A stretch of DNA of 64,000 bases from CAYRYU01 sp964428355. GTDB taxonomy: Bacteria; Muiribacteriota; Ozemobacteria; Ozemobacterales; Ozemobacteraceae. The notes under the pieces are model-generated. The model did no database searches, was not told the origin of the DNA, and worked only from the letters and a program-made list of their open reading frames with translations. A program made the translations under genes and the position numbers. Numbering within the stretch: the stretch's first letter is position 1; each line of letters starts with the position of its first letter. This document shows positions 8,480-17,733 of the stretch, in pieces. Location: NCBI GenBank assembly GCA_964428355.1, contig CAYRYU010000027.1, positions 10,170-74,169 on the forward strand, in the 5' to 3' direction.

Positions 8480-9364
8480 GTGGACATCAAACAACTTTTC
8501 AACGGCGCGAAGGAACTCCTGGCCAGACGTTCCGTGTCTGAGTTTCCATCCTATCCTGGGATACTTCCCTGGGCCTGGCTGCACCCCGATTTTTTCTGGC
8601 GGCTTCCCGGGTCCGAAGAGCTCAACGGGTTCGCTTTCCAGCCCGTAATGGTCGGGGGAAGCGGGTTTTCCAAACCCGACGGGGCCGTGACCTCCCTCGT
8701 TTGGTTCCGGAAGCCATTCTGTTCTTCCTGGATGCAGAAGATCCTCGAGTTTCTGGGCGACATTTCCCCGGAAAAGGACGGTGTGCCCTCCCCATCTTGC
8801 GATTTTCAGGGCCTGGTCACCGGCCCGACGATCCTGGGAGAGACAGGCAGCGTCTGGGGGCTCTCCCTCCGAGGGTGCAGGGTGGGGGAGGTCAGGGTGA
8901 TCTCCGGATTGGGAGGTGACCGCCTGCCTTCCGCATCCGGCGTCGCAGTCCTGGACCTGGATCTCCTCGCCTCCATCCTGAATGGCGATTTCGGACCGGA
9001 GTCTGTCAAATGGGATGAATCCTCCCCCCAGAAGGAGGTTCTTTCCTGGCGCATGTCAGGGTCGTGGTCTCCGCGTCCCGACGGAAAGGCCGTTTTTTCT
9101 CCCGAGCGGTGGGAGCGGTGGCGGGCGGAGATCGAATCCTCACTCGGGGCGAAACGATTTTTCGAAGCTTTCAGGATCTGCCTTGGAACGATGGCCTGGT
9201 TCCATGACCTCGAGTCAAAGGACCCGCTCTTTCCGACATACAAAACCGGATGGGGAAATGCGTTCCGACCTCTTCTGAAGAACCTGATCCAGCTTTTCCC
9301 CAAGACCTCTCCCGGGCCCGCGTCCGCTTCCACGAAAACTTCGAAAGAGGCTGTTTTGAGATGA
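8480..9364 (+). CDS. Protein of unknown function, 294 aa
   Basis: I do not recognise this family. The GTG 8480 start has AAGGGAG five bases upstream. The protein is soluble (no signal or membrane helix), rich in Trp, Phe and Gly, with an aromatic N-terminal block around PWAWLHPDFFWRLPG and a C-terminal Ser/Thr/Pro tail. The aromatic block superficially recalls the N-terminus of type VI secretion TagF proteins, but the rest does not match and no T6SS gene is nearby. Its stop overlaps the start of the LolA-like gene as ATGA, so the two are translationally coupled. Confidence 0.7.
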   Translation: MDIKQLFNGAKELLARRSVSEFPSYPGILPWAWLHPDFFWRLPGSEELNGFAFQPVMVGGSGFSKPDGAVTSLVWFRKPFCSSWMQKILEFLGDISPEKDGVPSPSCDFQGLVTGPTILGETGSVWGLSLRGCRVGEVRVISGLGGDRLPSASGVAVLDLDLLASILNGDFGPESVKWDESSPQKEVLSWRMSGSWSPRPDGKAVFSPERWERWRAEIESSLGAKRFFEAFRICLGTMAWFHDLESKDPLFPTYKTGWGNAFRPLLKNLIQLFPKTSPGPASASTKTSKEAVLR

Positions 9365-10200
9365 AGATTTCCTCGAGACCGGTTTTGCGTTTCCTTTCAG
9401 GTTTGTCGATTCTGTTTTTTTCCCTTTTCCTGACTCTTCCCGAGGTTCCGGGGTTTTCCGTCGAAATGACTCCCGAGTTGATCTTCACCCAGATGGAGGA
9501 GCGGTCCGACAAGATTCTTTCGTTGATAACCGATGTGGACCTCCGGTCCGGGGAACGGGGGGTCGAAGTAACATTGAGCATCCAGAGCCCGGACAAGTTC
9601 TCCATGGATTTCAAGGATACCACCCTCCAGGTGGTTTTCGACGGAGAGAAGCTCTGGATATACATCGGTTCCCTGAACGAGGTATTCACCCTCGATACGA
9701 GTTCATCCGGAAATTGGGTTGCTGATGCGCTCAGAGACTATGTCAATCCAAAGAAGATCGTCACCCAGGTCACGAGGAAGACCCTTTTCGCCTTCTTCGA
9801 TGTCACCCTCGTCTCTTCCGGGACGGCCGAAATCCCAGTCGGGCAGGCTTCTCCGACTTATCGGCTGAGTTTCGTCCCCCGCGGCCAGAACCTCTTCAAG
9901 AAGATCTTCGATGTCGGGCATTACGAAATGACATTCGGTTCCGACACTTTCCTCCCGCGCCGGGTCGATGAATACACACCCGACGGGGCCCTCCGGGGCA
10001 CGCTCGAAGTCCTCAGCTACCGGCTGAACGAGGAGATTCCCAAGGAACGTTTCGAGTTCAAGCCCCCGCCCGGAACCAAGGAAGTCCCGATCACGGAGGT
10101 GATCGTCCAGAAGATTGACCAGGGCAAGGACCTCATGGTCGAGAAACTCGGGGATCTCCTCGAACACATCAAGAAAAAGATCTCCGATTGGGGAATCTGA
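9361..10200 (+). CDS. LolA/LolB-fold periplasmic carrier-like protein
   Basis: 279 residues with a clear signal peptide (about 1-34, MKISSRPVLRFLS then a Leu/Phe-rich core). The rest has the alternating beta pattern of outer-membrane lipoprotein-sorting proteins: the helix TPELIFTQMEERSDKILSL, then strands around DVDLRSGE, SPDKFSMDF, TLQVVFDGEKLWIYI and LNEVFTLD. This is the half-barrel fold of LolA, LolB and related cyclic or lipid carriers. A role in moving lipoproteins or lipids across the periplasm is inferred. A C-terminal helical tail (about 245-279) is longer than in E. coli LolA. It is coupled to both neighbours (ATGA upstream, 1-base gap downstream). Confidence 0.72.
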   Translation: MKISSRPVLRFLSGLSILFFSLFLTLPEVPGFSVEMTPELIFTQMEERSDKILSLITDVDLRSGERGVEVTLSIQSPDKFSMDFKDTTLQVVFDGEKLWIYIGSLNEVFTLDTSSSGNWVADALRDYVNPKKIVTQVTRKTLFAFFDVTLVSSGTAEIPVGQASPTYRLSFVPRGQNLFKKIFDVGHYEMTFGSDTFLPRRVDEYTPDGALRGTLEVLSYRLNEEIPKERFEFKPPPGTKEVPITEVIVQKIDQGKDLMVEKLGDLLEHIKKKISDWGI

Positions 10201-10201
10201 G

Positions 10202-11407
10202 ATGGGCGAGTTCCGAAAGATCCTGACTCCCGCCGAAATTCGTTCTGGAAGCCTTTGCTGGGGCGAAGAGGCCGATGGCGATCTCAGGCGGGTCCTGCCT
10301 CAGACCCTGGTGTTCGACATGGTTATCGAAGGAAGGCGGTTGGACCACCTCGCGGTCGAATGGGAGAAGAGGGAACTCTACATTGGCGAACCCTTGATGG
10401 CCGCCGTCGCGGGTGCCGAGTTCGTGATCGTGACCCCGGCTGACAAGGGGGGGGCGGTTTCTGGAAGGATCATCCTTCCAAATGAGAGAATCCTGATCAA
10501 GAAAAGGCTTTCCCAAAACGAGCACCGGAGAAGACTCCTGAAATGGTATGCCCGGGAAGATCACCTCTACCGCCGGCTCTTTTCGGGAACCGACCGTTTC
10601 GACGTCGAAATCGCCGGAAAGAGGACTCCAGGCCATCCCCCCGACTTCGAGAAACGCCAGTTGATCATTGGTGAAGCACTTCGTTCCTTCAACCCCGGTG
10701 ACACCCTTCGGGTTGGATGGATGCCGGATGAGTCGGTTCCGACCCTTTTCATCGCGAAGGAGGAGCTGAAATCGAATCTTGCCAAGGACGGGATCGCAAC
10801 CCTCCGAAGCCTCGTGATGCGTCTGATTTCCCGACCCCTCGGTGAATTCAACGAGGGCGAGGTGAAAGCTCTGGTCGCGCTTTTGGACGAGAACAAGACC
10901 CTGTGGGAACGCCTGATGGCACTGAAGGAAGAAAACGAGAAACTGAAGGAGCAGCTCGGAACCCTCGAATCCGTCTTCGAGCAGTTTTCCCGAAACTCGT
11001 TCTTCAACTCGAAATCCGATTTCGAGAACTGGGTTTCTTCCCACATCGGAATGTTCGAGCGTGGTATCCGCCTGCTCCACAAGGATTACCTTCCGGAGAT
11101 TCCCGATTCCCAATCCCGGCGGATCGATCTCCTCTGCCAGGACCGCAAGGGAGTCCTGGTCGCGGTCGAGATAGTATTCAACCCCGAGAGCGAAGAACTG
11201 GACGAGGTTGTCCGGTTTTTCGCCGCTCTCTCGAAAAACGCCGAACGGATCGGCAACCAGCTTACCGAAGGTCGGCTTTCCGCGGGTGCCATCCGTGCGA
11301 TGATAGTTTCGAACCGGGAGAATGCCGATCTGGTTGAACGATGTCTCCAGAATGACGTCAAGCTTTGCGTCGTCAACAGCGGTTGCGTCATAGATGCCCT
11401 CGAATAG
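10202..11407 (+). CDS. NucS-like PD-(D/E)XK domain protein, catalytic Lys replaced
   Basis: 401 residues. The N-terminal half carries two related segments (about 30-115 and 120-205), each with an IEGRRL or IAGKRT strand pair and a YIGEPL or IIGEAL motif; I cannot assign them to a family. Residues 235-265 form a short coiled coil. The C-terminal part (about 275-400) matches the NucS/RecB-like nuclease fold: FENWVSSHIGMFERGI, then RRIDLLCQDRKGVLVAVEIVF. Asp309 and Glu323 sit at the expected metal positions, but the third motif residue, normally Lys in E-x-K, is Val325. The domain may therefore bind DNA or RNA without cutting it. It sits inside the string leading to the two-component genes. Confidence 0.7.
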   Translation: MGEFRKILTPAEIRSGSLCWGEEADGDLRRVLPQTLVFDMVIEGRRLDHLAVEWEKRELYIGEPLMAAVAGAEFVIVTPADKGGAVSGRIILPNERILIKKRLSQNEHRRRLLKWYAREDHLYRRLFSGTDRFDVEIAGKRTPGHPPDFEKRQLIIGEALRSFNPGDTLRVGWMPDESVPTLFIAKEELKSNLAKDGIATLRSLVMRLISRPLGEFNEGEVKALVALLDENKTLWERLMALKEENEKLKEQLGTLESVFEQFSRNSFFNSKSDFENWVSSHIGMFERGIRLLHKDYLPEIPDSQSRRIDLLCQDRKGVLVAVEIVFNPESEELDEVVRFFAALSKNAERIGNQLTEGRLSAGAIRAMIVSNRENADLVERCLQNDVKLCVVNSGCVIDALE

Positions 11408-11436
11408 CCCTTCCCGTTGATTGCAGGAGTTGACCA

Positions 11437-14310
11437 ATGATGGATCCCAACCTACTCGACACTCTAAGGCGTGACAGGCTGCGAAACTCCGCAAGGAACC
11501 CCGGGCTTGCAGCTCTCATGTCTTTTTTCGTCATGGGCCTCGGGCAGATATACGCGGGCCACGTCGACAGGGGGGTCATACTCGTATCCATCCATCTGGC
11601 TTCGATCCTCGCGGGCTTCAGCCTTTATGCGAAGGGTTTCGTTTACGAGATCATCCTTCCCATGACCGGACCTGCGCTCCTGGTCATCGCGACCTATATC
11701 CTATCGGTAATCCTGATCCTGCTCTGGATCTACAACATCAAGGATGCCTATTATCTTTCCCTGTTTTCCGGCGTCAGGGACCTCTTCGAAGTGGAGCGGG
11801 TTCTGGTCCCGTTCATCCAGGAATCCGACGTGCGTCTCCTGACCGCCCGGGAAGGGGTTGCCCACCCCGCGCCGGAGGCTCCACCTGCCACGGTGGCTGC
11901 GAAGTTCGGGGAGGAGATTTCCGACGCGGAGCCTGCGGATGAGACTGTAATTTCCGTCACCAAGGTCGTCTCCGAGAAAAAGCCACCCCGAAAATCAAGG
12001 GTGGGGGGGAAGAAAAACGAATCGGAAAAGATCTTCCACGAGATCGACAAGGGCAGGGGAAAGCTCTGGTCGAACCTCGGAGCCTATGCCGGGGCCCTGC
12101 TGGTAATCTTCCTATTCGGTTGGGGGGTCATCAAGAACGTCGACCAGGGAGAACAGAAAAAGGAATCGGCCCCAACACTCTTCTCGCTTTCATCCGACCT
12201 CTCCGTGAAGGCGGGGAAGCCTGCGGAATCGGTCATCACCTTTGCCACCATTCCGGGAATCGCGACCGGGGTCATGCCGATCCCTGCCGCCGCCCCTGCG
12301 GTGAACCCCATTCCCGACGAGTGCACGCTGGGAATCCAGTCGGTTAGCGTTGGAGACCTGGCCTCGGGAATCCCTCTCCTCGAAAGAGGGCTTTTCAAGA
12401 ATCCCTCGTACGCTCCGGGTTGGCAGTGCCTCTTGAAGGGATATCGGGAACGCGGTGATGATGCCGCCCTCGAGGATGCGCTCAAGCGTTATCTGAAGGA
12501 GTTCCCCAAGGACGCTGAATCCTGGGTCGATCTCGGAAGCCTTCAGTACAACCAGAAATCTTTCGTCGATGCCTCCCGCTCGCTGATCCGATGCCTGGAA
12601 ATCGCCCCGACCAATATCCGTGGAAACTTCATCCTGGGGGTTATCTTCCGGGAGCTCCAGACTCCCGACGAAGCCATCCCGTATCTGTTGAAGGCCCACG
12701 CCAGTGATCCCCTCAACCCCGAGTTCAACAAGGAGCTCGGGGTGGCATACCTCGAAATGAAGGATTTCAAGGCCGCCAGAAAGCATCTCGAACGTTCCCT
12801 CCAGATCGAATCCCAGGATGAACAGGTCAAGAGGCTGCTGGCCGAACTTGAGGAAGTGGAGCGGCAGATGGCCTTTTCCCCAAACCGCAATTCCCTTTCT
12901 GGGCCCCTTTCGGCTCCCGAGATCCCATCCCTGACTCCAACGGGGAATCCTCCCCTGACCCCGGAATCCCGATCCGTTGACAGCCGCATCGCTGACAGCG
13001 TCAAACCTGTCGAAAAGCCGGCCAGATCCTCCGGACACGGCGTGGTGCTGTGGGAAGCGCCCGGCGGGGCAGGAGACCTGAGCTCGGATCTTCCTTTGGC
13101 GAAGTTCCCTCTCGTGGACCGTAACCAGAGGGCTCCGGTCACCTCCCTTCCGCCGGTTTCCCGGGTGGGGCCGCTGGTTGATGCTATCCCCGATGAACCA
13201 GCGGGAAATCATCCGGCGGTTTCCGGCAACTCCTCCGTCTCCCAGGACACTACATCCAAGACCGGTTCCGACGATCGAAATTCTGAAACCCCCGCCGCCC
13301 CATCACCAACCCCCGGAGGGGACGGGCTTCCCCCTGTTATCGCCGATACCCTGGCTTTCGTCCCAAATGTTCTCAAAATGGTCTCCGAAGGAGGTGTTCC
13401 CTCTGACCCAACCGGTTCAGCAACCCCGGCTCCTTCCACCCCTGTTGCTGGAGAACGTGTTTCTTCCGATTCCTCCCCGGGAACCGACGCTGTAAAAGCC
13501 CCCGATCAGGAGGCCGGTTCGGGAAAGCAGGAACAGGGCCTGAAAAAGGACGAAGAGAAGTCCGGAAAGGGCGAAAAACCCTTCAAGGTGAGAATGGACG
13601 AGGACGGTGAAGCCTTCCTTGCCAACAGCGAAGCCCTGGATACCGAGGCCTCTCCCGGTCCTGTGGCGTTGACGGCCTCCGCTCCGATCAATCGTCCCAC
13701 GGGTGCGGGCTTCAGTCCCCTCGCGCCAGAAGCCTCCCGGGTCCCTTTCAAGGAGCCGTCCGTGAACAACCTGTGGACAAAGGGATTCGACCTTTATCTC
13801 GAGGGGAAATGGGAAGAGGCACTTCCTCCCTTTCTCGAGTATTTGAAAAAGAAGGAAGATCCGAAGGTTTATGGCGTCGTCGGAGTCATTTTCGACAAAC
13901 TGGGGCTTCCAAATGATGCCTACGAGGCCATGAATCGTTCCTACCAACTCGGCAACAAGGATATCAAGTCGATCGCAAGACTTGGACAGCTCGCTGAAAA
14001 GTGCGGAAAGTACGAGCCTGCAGCCAGATTCATCCAGGAAGCCCTTTCCTCATCCCCTCATCGGCTCGACCTCCGGATTCTCCTGGCCCGTTGCCTCAGG
14101 CATACCGGTGATCTCCAGCGTGCCCGATCCGAACTCGACCTCGTACTGAACGATCCCAACTGCTCATACGCCGTCCGGAAAACCGCCCAGAACGAACTCT
14201 CGGCTTTCCCGGGCGCGGCGATGGAGATCGAGGAATCCGTGAAGGATTCTCCCGCCTCCGAGGAAGAGTCCGCCGTCCCAGGGAAGGGCAAGCCGGGGAA
14301 AGGTAAGTGA
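11437..14310 (+). CDS. Large TPR membrane protein with Pro/Ser-rich linker
   Basis: 957 residues from ATG 11437, with GGAG about eight bases upstream. Three membrane helices lie in the first 110 residues and one more at about 208-230 (LLVIFLFGWGVI). The opening GLAALMSFFVMGLGQIYAGH with a following second helix resembles the TM2 domain, common in surface proteins. A TPR block spans about 290-475 (AESWVDLGSLQYNQKSFVDA and similar units), a disordered Pro/Ser/Thr linker about 480-770, and a second TPR block about 775-920 (KWEEALPPFLEYLKKKED). It is probably an envelope assembly scaffold. It sits 30 bases after the nuclease-like gene and just before the histidine kinase pair. Confidence 0.8.
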   Translation: MMDPNLLDTLRRDRLRNSARNPGLAALMSFFVMGLGQIYAGHVDRGVILVSIHLASILAGFSLYAKGFVYEIILPMTGPALLVIATYILSVILILLWIYNIKDAYYLSLFSGVRDLFEVERVLVPFIQESDVRLLTAREGVAHPAPEAPPATVAAKFGEEISDAEPADETVISVTKVVSEKKPPRKSRVGGKKNESEKIFHEIDKGRGKLWSNLGAYAGALLVIFLFGWGVIKNVDQGEQKKESAPTLFSLSSDLSVKAGKPAESVITFATIPGIATGVMPIPAAAPAVNPIPDECTLGIQSVSVGDLASGIPLLERGLFKNPSYAPGWQCLLKGYRERGDDAALEDALKRYLKEFPKDAESWVDLGSLQYNQKSFVDASRSLIRCLEIAPTNIRGNFILGVIFRELQTPDEAIPYLLKAHASDPLNPEFNKELGVAYLEMKDFKAARKHLERSLQIESQDEQVKRLLAELEEVERQMAFSPNRNSLSGPLSAPEIPSLTPTGNPPLTPESRSVDSRIADSVKPVEKPARSSGHGVVLWEAPGGAGDLSSDLPLAKFPLVDRNQRAPVTSLPPVSRVGPLVDAIPDEPAGNHPAVSGNSSVSQDTTSKTGSDDRNSETPAAPSPTPGGDGLPPVIADTLAFVPNVLKMVSEGGVPSDPTGSATPAPSTPVAGERVSSDSSPGTDAVKAPDQEAGSGKQEQGLKKDEEKSGKGEKPFKVRMDEDGEAFLANSEALDTEASPGPVALTASAPINRPTGAGFSPLAPEASRVPFKEPSVNNLWTKGFDLYLEGKWEEALPPFLEYLKKKEDPKVYGVVGVIFDKLGLPNDAYEAMNRSYQLGNKDIKSIARLGQLAEKCGKYEPAARFIQEALSSSPHRLDLRILLARCLRHTGDLQRARSELDLVLNDPNCSYAVRKTAQNELSAFPGAAMEIEESVKDSPASEEESAVPGKGKPGKGK

Positions 14311-14314
14311 TCGA

Positions 14315-15349
14315 ATGCCGTCCTCAACTAGGGATATCGTTTCCAACCAGATCCTGGCGGTAAAGGGCGGTCTGGGCACCCTTGTTGAACTTGTCGAGAA
14401 CTGGATCCTTTCCCTCGGTTCCGAGGAGGAGCGCAAGAGCCTGCTCCTGGAAATCGATGATATCGTCAGAAAGAGCGGGGATTCACTGCCCCCCGAAAAA
14501 AAGGAAAGGATCCTTGCCAACCTTGGCAACGTCCTTGGATCGGCCCCGACTTCGGGGCTTTCTTCAGTTGCTTTTCGCGAGAAGCTCCAGAAACTCTTCA
14601 GAGAGCAGATCGAGGGCTTGGGGAACAAGGTCGACCTCCTCCTGAAGAACTTCGTGGCTCTCCTCGACGAGCCCTGCGGGGCAACGGGCGATCCCGCCAC
14701 GGGGATCATCATGGCCCAGGAGGAGGAACGAAAGCGGATTTCCCGGGAGATCCACGACGGGCCGGCCCAGAGTCTGGCGGCCCTCACCATGCGGATCGAT
14801 TTCTGCCTGGAGAAGGTCAACGATCCGAAGGTTCTGACCGAGGAGCTCGTCGACCTCAAAGATTCGATCGGACGGAGCCTGAAGGACATCCGTAGGTTCA
14901 TTTTCGACCTTCGCCCGATGGCTCTGGACGATCTGGGGCTTGTTCCGACCCTCGAGCAGTTCATCGCCGGGTTCAAGGGCCGGACCGGTGTCAATGCCCA
15001 CATCGATGTACAGGGAACCCGGGTTGGCCTTTCCCCCGAGGTGGAGCTTGCGGTCTTCCGTGTGATCCAGGAAGCTGTGAACAATTCTTACAAACATGCC
15101 CGGGCCAAGGCCATCCACGTCTTCATTGCTTTCGACGCGGACAACCGGAAGGTTTCCTCCATGATCAAGGACGATGGGGCCGGATTCGACCTTCTCGCGG
15201 TGAGAAAGGCATACGGAACCCTCAAGAAGCTCGGCCTGATAAGTATGGAAGAGCGGATCAGGTGCTGTGGTGGGGAGTTCGAAATCGTTTCGAGCCCCGG
15301 TGAGGGAACCGTGGTCTCCTTCTGGGTTCCACTCCCCGCGGGTAAGTGA
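14315..15349 (+). CDS. Cytoplasmic NarL/DegS-type sensor histidine kinase (HisKA_3)
   Basis: 344 residues with no membrane helix. An N-terminal helical region (about 1-135) precedes the dimerisation/phosphoacceptor helix RKRISREIHDGPAQSLAALT, with the phosphorylated His at 147, then DLRPMALDDLGLVPTLEQ typical of HisKA_3. The HATPase domain spans about 235-340 with an N-box (VIQEAVNNSYKHA) and G-box (DDGAGFD). Such kinases pair with LuxR/NarL-type regulators, yet the next regulator in this string is NtrC-type, so the true partner may lie elsewhere. The start is 4 bases after the TPR gene and its stop overlaps the next kinase start (TGATG). Confidence 0.92.
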   Translation: MPSSTRDIVSNQILAVKGGLGTLVELVENWILSLGSEEERKSLLLEIDDIVRKSGDSLPPEKKERILANLGNVLGSAPTSGLSSVAFREKLQKLFREQIEGLGNKVDLLLKNFVALLDEPCGATGDPATGIIMAQEEERKRISREIHDGPAQSLAALTMRIDFCLEKVNDPKVLTEELVDLKDSIGRSLKDIRRFIFDLRPMALDDLGLVPTLEQFIAGFKGRTGVNAHIDVQGTRVGLSPEVELAVFRVIQEAVNNSYKHARAKAIHVFIAFDADNRKVSSMIKDDGAGFDLLAVRKAYGTLKKLGLISMEERIRCCGGEFEIVSSPGEGTVVSFWVPLPAGK

Positions 15350-17733
15350 TGTCGATTCCCCCCAAGAGCCTCAAGAATGCCCTGATCTTCTATATTACCT
15401 GTATCATCGTTTTCACGAACGGTTTCTTCGCGGTCCTGACCATTTCCCGTGAGAATCTCAACGCCTATCTGGACAACCAGAACAAATCCTTCTTTCTGGG
15501 GCAGATTCTCCATGACCCGGCCATGGATTTCCTTTCAACCGGTTCCTCAGGTGCCCTGGACAGGATTCTGGCAAACAGGGCCTCGGGGTTCTCGGAAATC
15601 AAGGTGACTCTTTACGATGCCAACTGGTGGGCTCGGTGGGGCGATGCGCCGCGGATTCCTTCCGAGGGCTTTCCAGGTTTTTCCGAACTCAACGGGGTTG
15701 CCTTCAGGAATGGGATCAGCGGGCTCAGTTCCCGGGAGATTTTTTTCCCACTGGCCTCCGAGGGGAAGTTCCTCGGCGCGATCGGCGTCGGGCTTCCCGA
15801 GGTCGCCTCGACAAAAGCCCTCGAATCGTTTTTCCACGTCCTGGTAGGGATGCTCGTGAACATTTTCCTGGGGGTCACTCTCGCGATCTTCATCTCCCAG
15901 ATCATTCTCCGCCCCCTGGCGAATCTTCTCGAAGGACTGGAAGCCGTTAAAGGGGGGGATTTCGGACAGAGGATCCAGATCACCGAAGGCGAAGAGATGG
16001 TGATGATAGGGGAGATGTTCAACCTCATGGCTTCCTCGCTCCAGGAAAAGATCAAGGATGAGCTCGAACGAACTAGGGTTCTCGAGGAAAAGGTCCAGGA
16101 ACTCTGGGAGATCTACGAATTGACCAAGGAGATGGGTTTCAACCTCAATCTGAAAGAAATCCTTCGACGTTTCCAGGAAAAGGCACAGACCCTTTCCTTC
16201 TCTTCTTATTGCCAGATCCTTCTGGTCAACCCCCAGACCGGGGACCTCGAGACCGAGGTGGAAAGCCCCTCCTTCCCCCGGATCTCCCGCATCGAATACG
16301 AGACGAATCTCGCCCTCTGCCTGAGCGGAGGGGAGACGATCCAGATCCAGTCGCAGCACCACACCCTCCTTTTTCTTCCGCTTCTTGCCGGCCGCCTGGT
16401 CAAAGGGATCCTCTTCCTCGGGAAACAAGGAAAGCAGAACTACTCGGAGGGGGTGCGTCGTTTCCTCGAAACCATTGCCCCACTCGGGGGAAGCCTCGTC
16501 GAAAACGCCCAGCTGTACCACCACGTCGTCGAAATGAAGGACTATGTGCGGAACGTCCTCGAGAGCGTGGATTCGGGTGTGGTGACCCTGGATCTTGAAG
16601 ACCGGGTTGTCACCGTGAATGCGGCCTTGCAACGGATCCTGGATATCAAGACCGAGATTCCGCGCGGCCAGCCGGTCTCGGGGTTGCTGGACGGTCTGGG
16701 TGATCAAAGGTTCAAACGTGGTTTTCTCGAGATCATCGCCTCTCCCATTCCCATGCCTGCCGAAGCCATGGTGGTCGCGGATGGCGAACGCCCGGACGGC
16801 GGAATCGAGGGAAGCTCGGGGCAGAACGGCGAAGTTCACAAGGTTCTCGAAATGACCGCGTTACACCAGCTCTCGTTGCAACTTCCGGGCCGCCCGCAAA
16901 GGATTCTGCAGATTCGTCTGGGTCCTCTGCTTGCCGGAAAGGCTGTCATCGGAAAAGTCGTGATCATCGAGGACCAGACAACGATCAAGCAGATCGAGCG
17001 CAAGATGCTGGAATCCGAGAAGTGGGCCGTTCTTGGCCGGCTGGCGGCCTCTGTAGCCCATGAGATAAGGAACCCCCTCGTGGCGATCCGAAGCCTCGTC
17101 GAGATTATCGGCGACCAGGCCAAAGGGGAGGAGGAAAAGGAACACGTCAAGGTGGTCGTGGGAGAGGTCAACCGCCTCAATAAGGTGGTAGAGCAGCTCC
17201 TCAACCTCTCCAGGCCCGAAAAAACCGATCTTCAGAAGGTTTCCCTGACCGACCTGCTCGAAAAACTCATTTTGCTGGTTCGCCATGAGGCTTCCCGGCA
17301 CCGGGTCGAGATACGAAAGGATTGGCCCGCCACCCCGGTTCTTGTGACCATCGACCCCGAAAAGATCCGGCAGGCCTTCCTGAACGTGATCCTCAACGCT
17401 TTCCACGCGATGGAAAAAGGTGGAAGGCTCGACGTCGTGGTCAACGTTTCCAACTATGGGGCTTTCCCGGGAAACCCGGAAAGACCCAACGGGGTCTGCG
17501 TGGCCTTCAAAGACTGTGGTTGCGGGATTCAGCCCGAAGTCATCGATCGGATCTTCGAGCCGTTCTTCACGACTCGCCCCACTGGAACCGGCGTGGGGCT
17601 GGCGATCACAAAGAAGGTGGTGGACCTGCATCATGGCAGGATCGATATCGAAACCGAGGTGGGCAAGGGTACCTGTTTCAGGATCATCCTGCCCTTGTCC
17701 GATTCACCCGCTCCGGAGAAGCAAGAGTCATGA
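15349..17733 (+). CDS. Membrane sensor histidine kinase (HAMP-GAF-PAS-HisKA-HATPase)
   Basis: 794 residues from ATG 15349; a GTG lies one codon earlier. Transmembrane helices at about 11-32 and 162-187 enclose a periplasmic sensor of about 130 residues. HAMP follows (about 185-240), then a GAF-like region (about 265-390), a PAS region (about 400-540), the HisKA helix LGRLAASVAHEIRNPL with His571, and a HATPase domain ending in GTGVGLAITKKVV. The H-box VAHEIRNPL is of the NtrB/AtoS class. It overlaps the NtrC-type gene by ATGA, so the two almost certainly form one phosphorelay pair. Confidence 0.95.
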   Translation: MSIPPKSLKNALIFYITCIIVFTNGFFAVLTISRENLNAYLDNQNKSFFLGQILHDPAMDFLSTGSSGALDRILANRASGFSEIKVTLYDANWWARWGDAPRIPSEGFPGFSELNGVAFRNGISGLSSREIFFPLASEGKFLGAIGVGLPEVASTKALESFFHVLVGMLVNIFLGVTLAIFISQIILRPLANLLEGLEAVKGGDFGQRIQITEGEEMVMIGEMFNLMASSLQEKIKDELERTRVLEEKVQELWEIYELTKEMGFNLNLKEILRRFQEKAQTLSFSSYCQILLVNPQTGDLETEVESPSFPRISRIEYETNLALCLSGGETIQIQSQHHTLLFLPLLAGRLVKGILFLGKQGKQNYSEGVRRFLETIAPLGGSLVENAQLYHHVVEMKDYVRNVLESVDSGVVTLDLEDRVVTVNAALQRILDIKTEIPRGQPVSGLLDGLGDQRFKRGFLEIIASPIPMPAEAMVVADGERPDGGIEGSSGQNGEVHKVLEMTALHQLSLQLPGRPQRILQIRLGPLLAGKAVIGKVVIIEDQTTIKQIERKMLESEKWAVLGRLAASVAHEIRNPLVAIRSLVEIIGDQAKGEEEKEHVKVVVGEVNRLNKVVEQLLNLSRPEKTDLQKVSLTDLLEKLILLVRHEASRHRVEIRKDWPATPVLVTIDPEKIRQAFLNVILNAFHAMEKGGRLDVVVNVSNYGAFPGNPERPNGVCVAFKDCGCGIQPEVIDRIFEPFFTTRPTGTGVGLAITKKVVDLHHGRIDIETEVGKGTCFRIILPLSDSPAPEKQES

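Noticed and set aside
8480..9364. Type VI secretion TagF-like protein
   Set aside because: Only a short aromatic N-terminal resemblance; no other T6SS component in the window.
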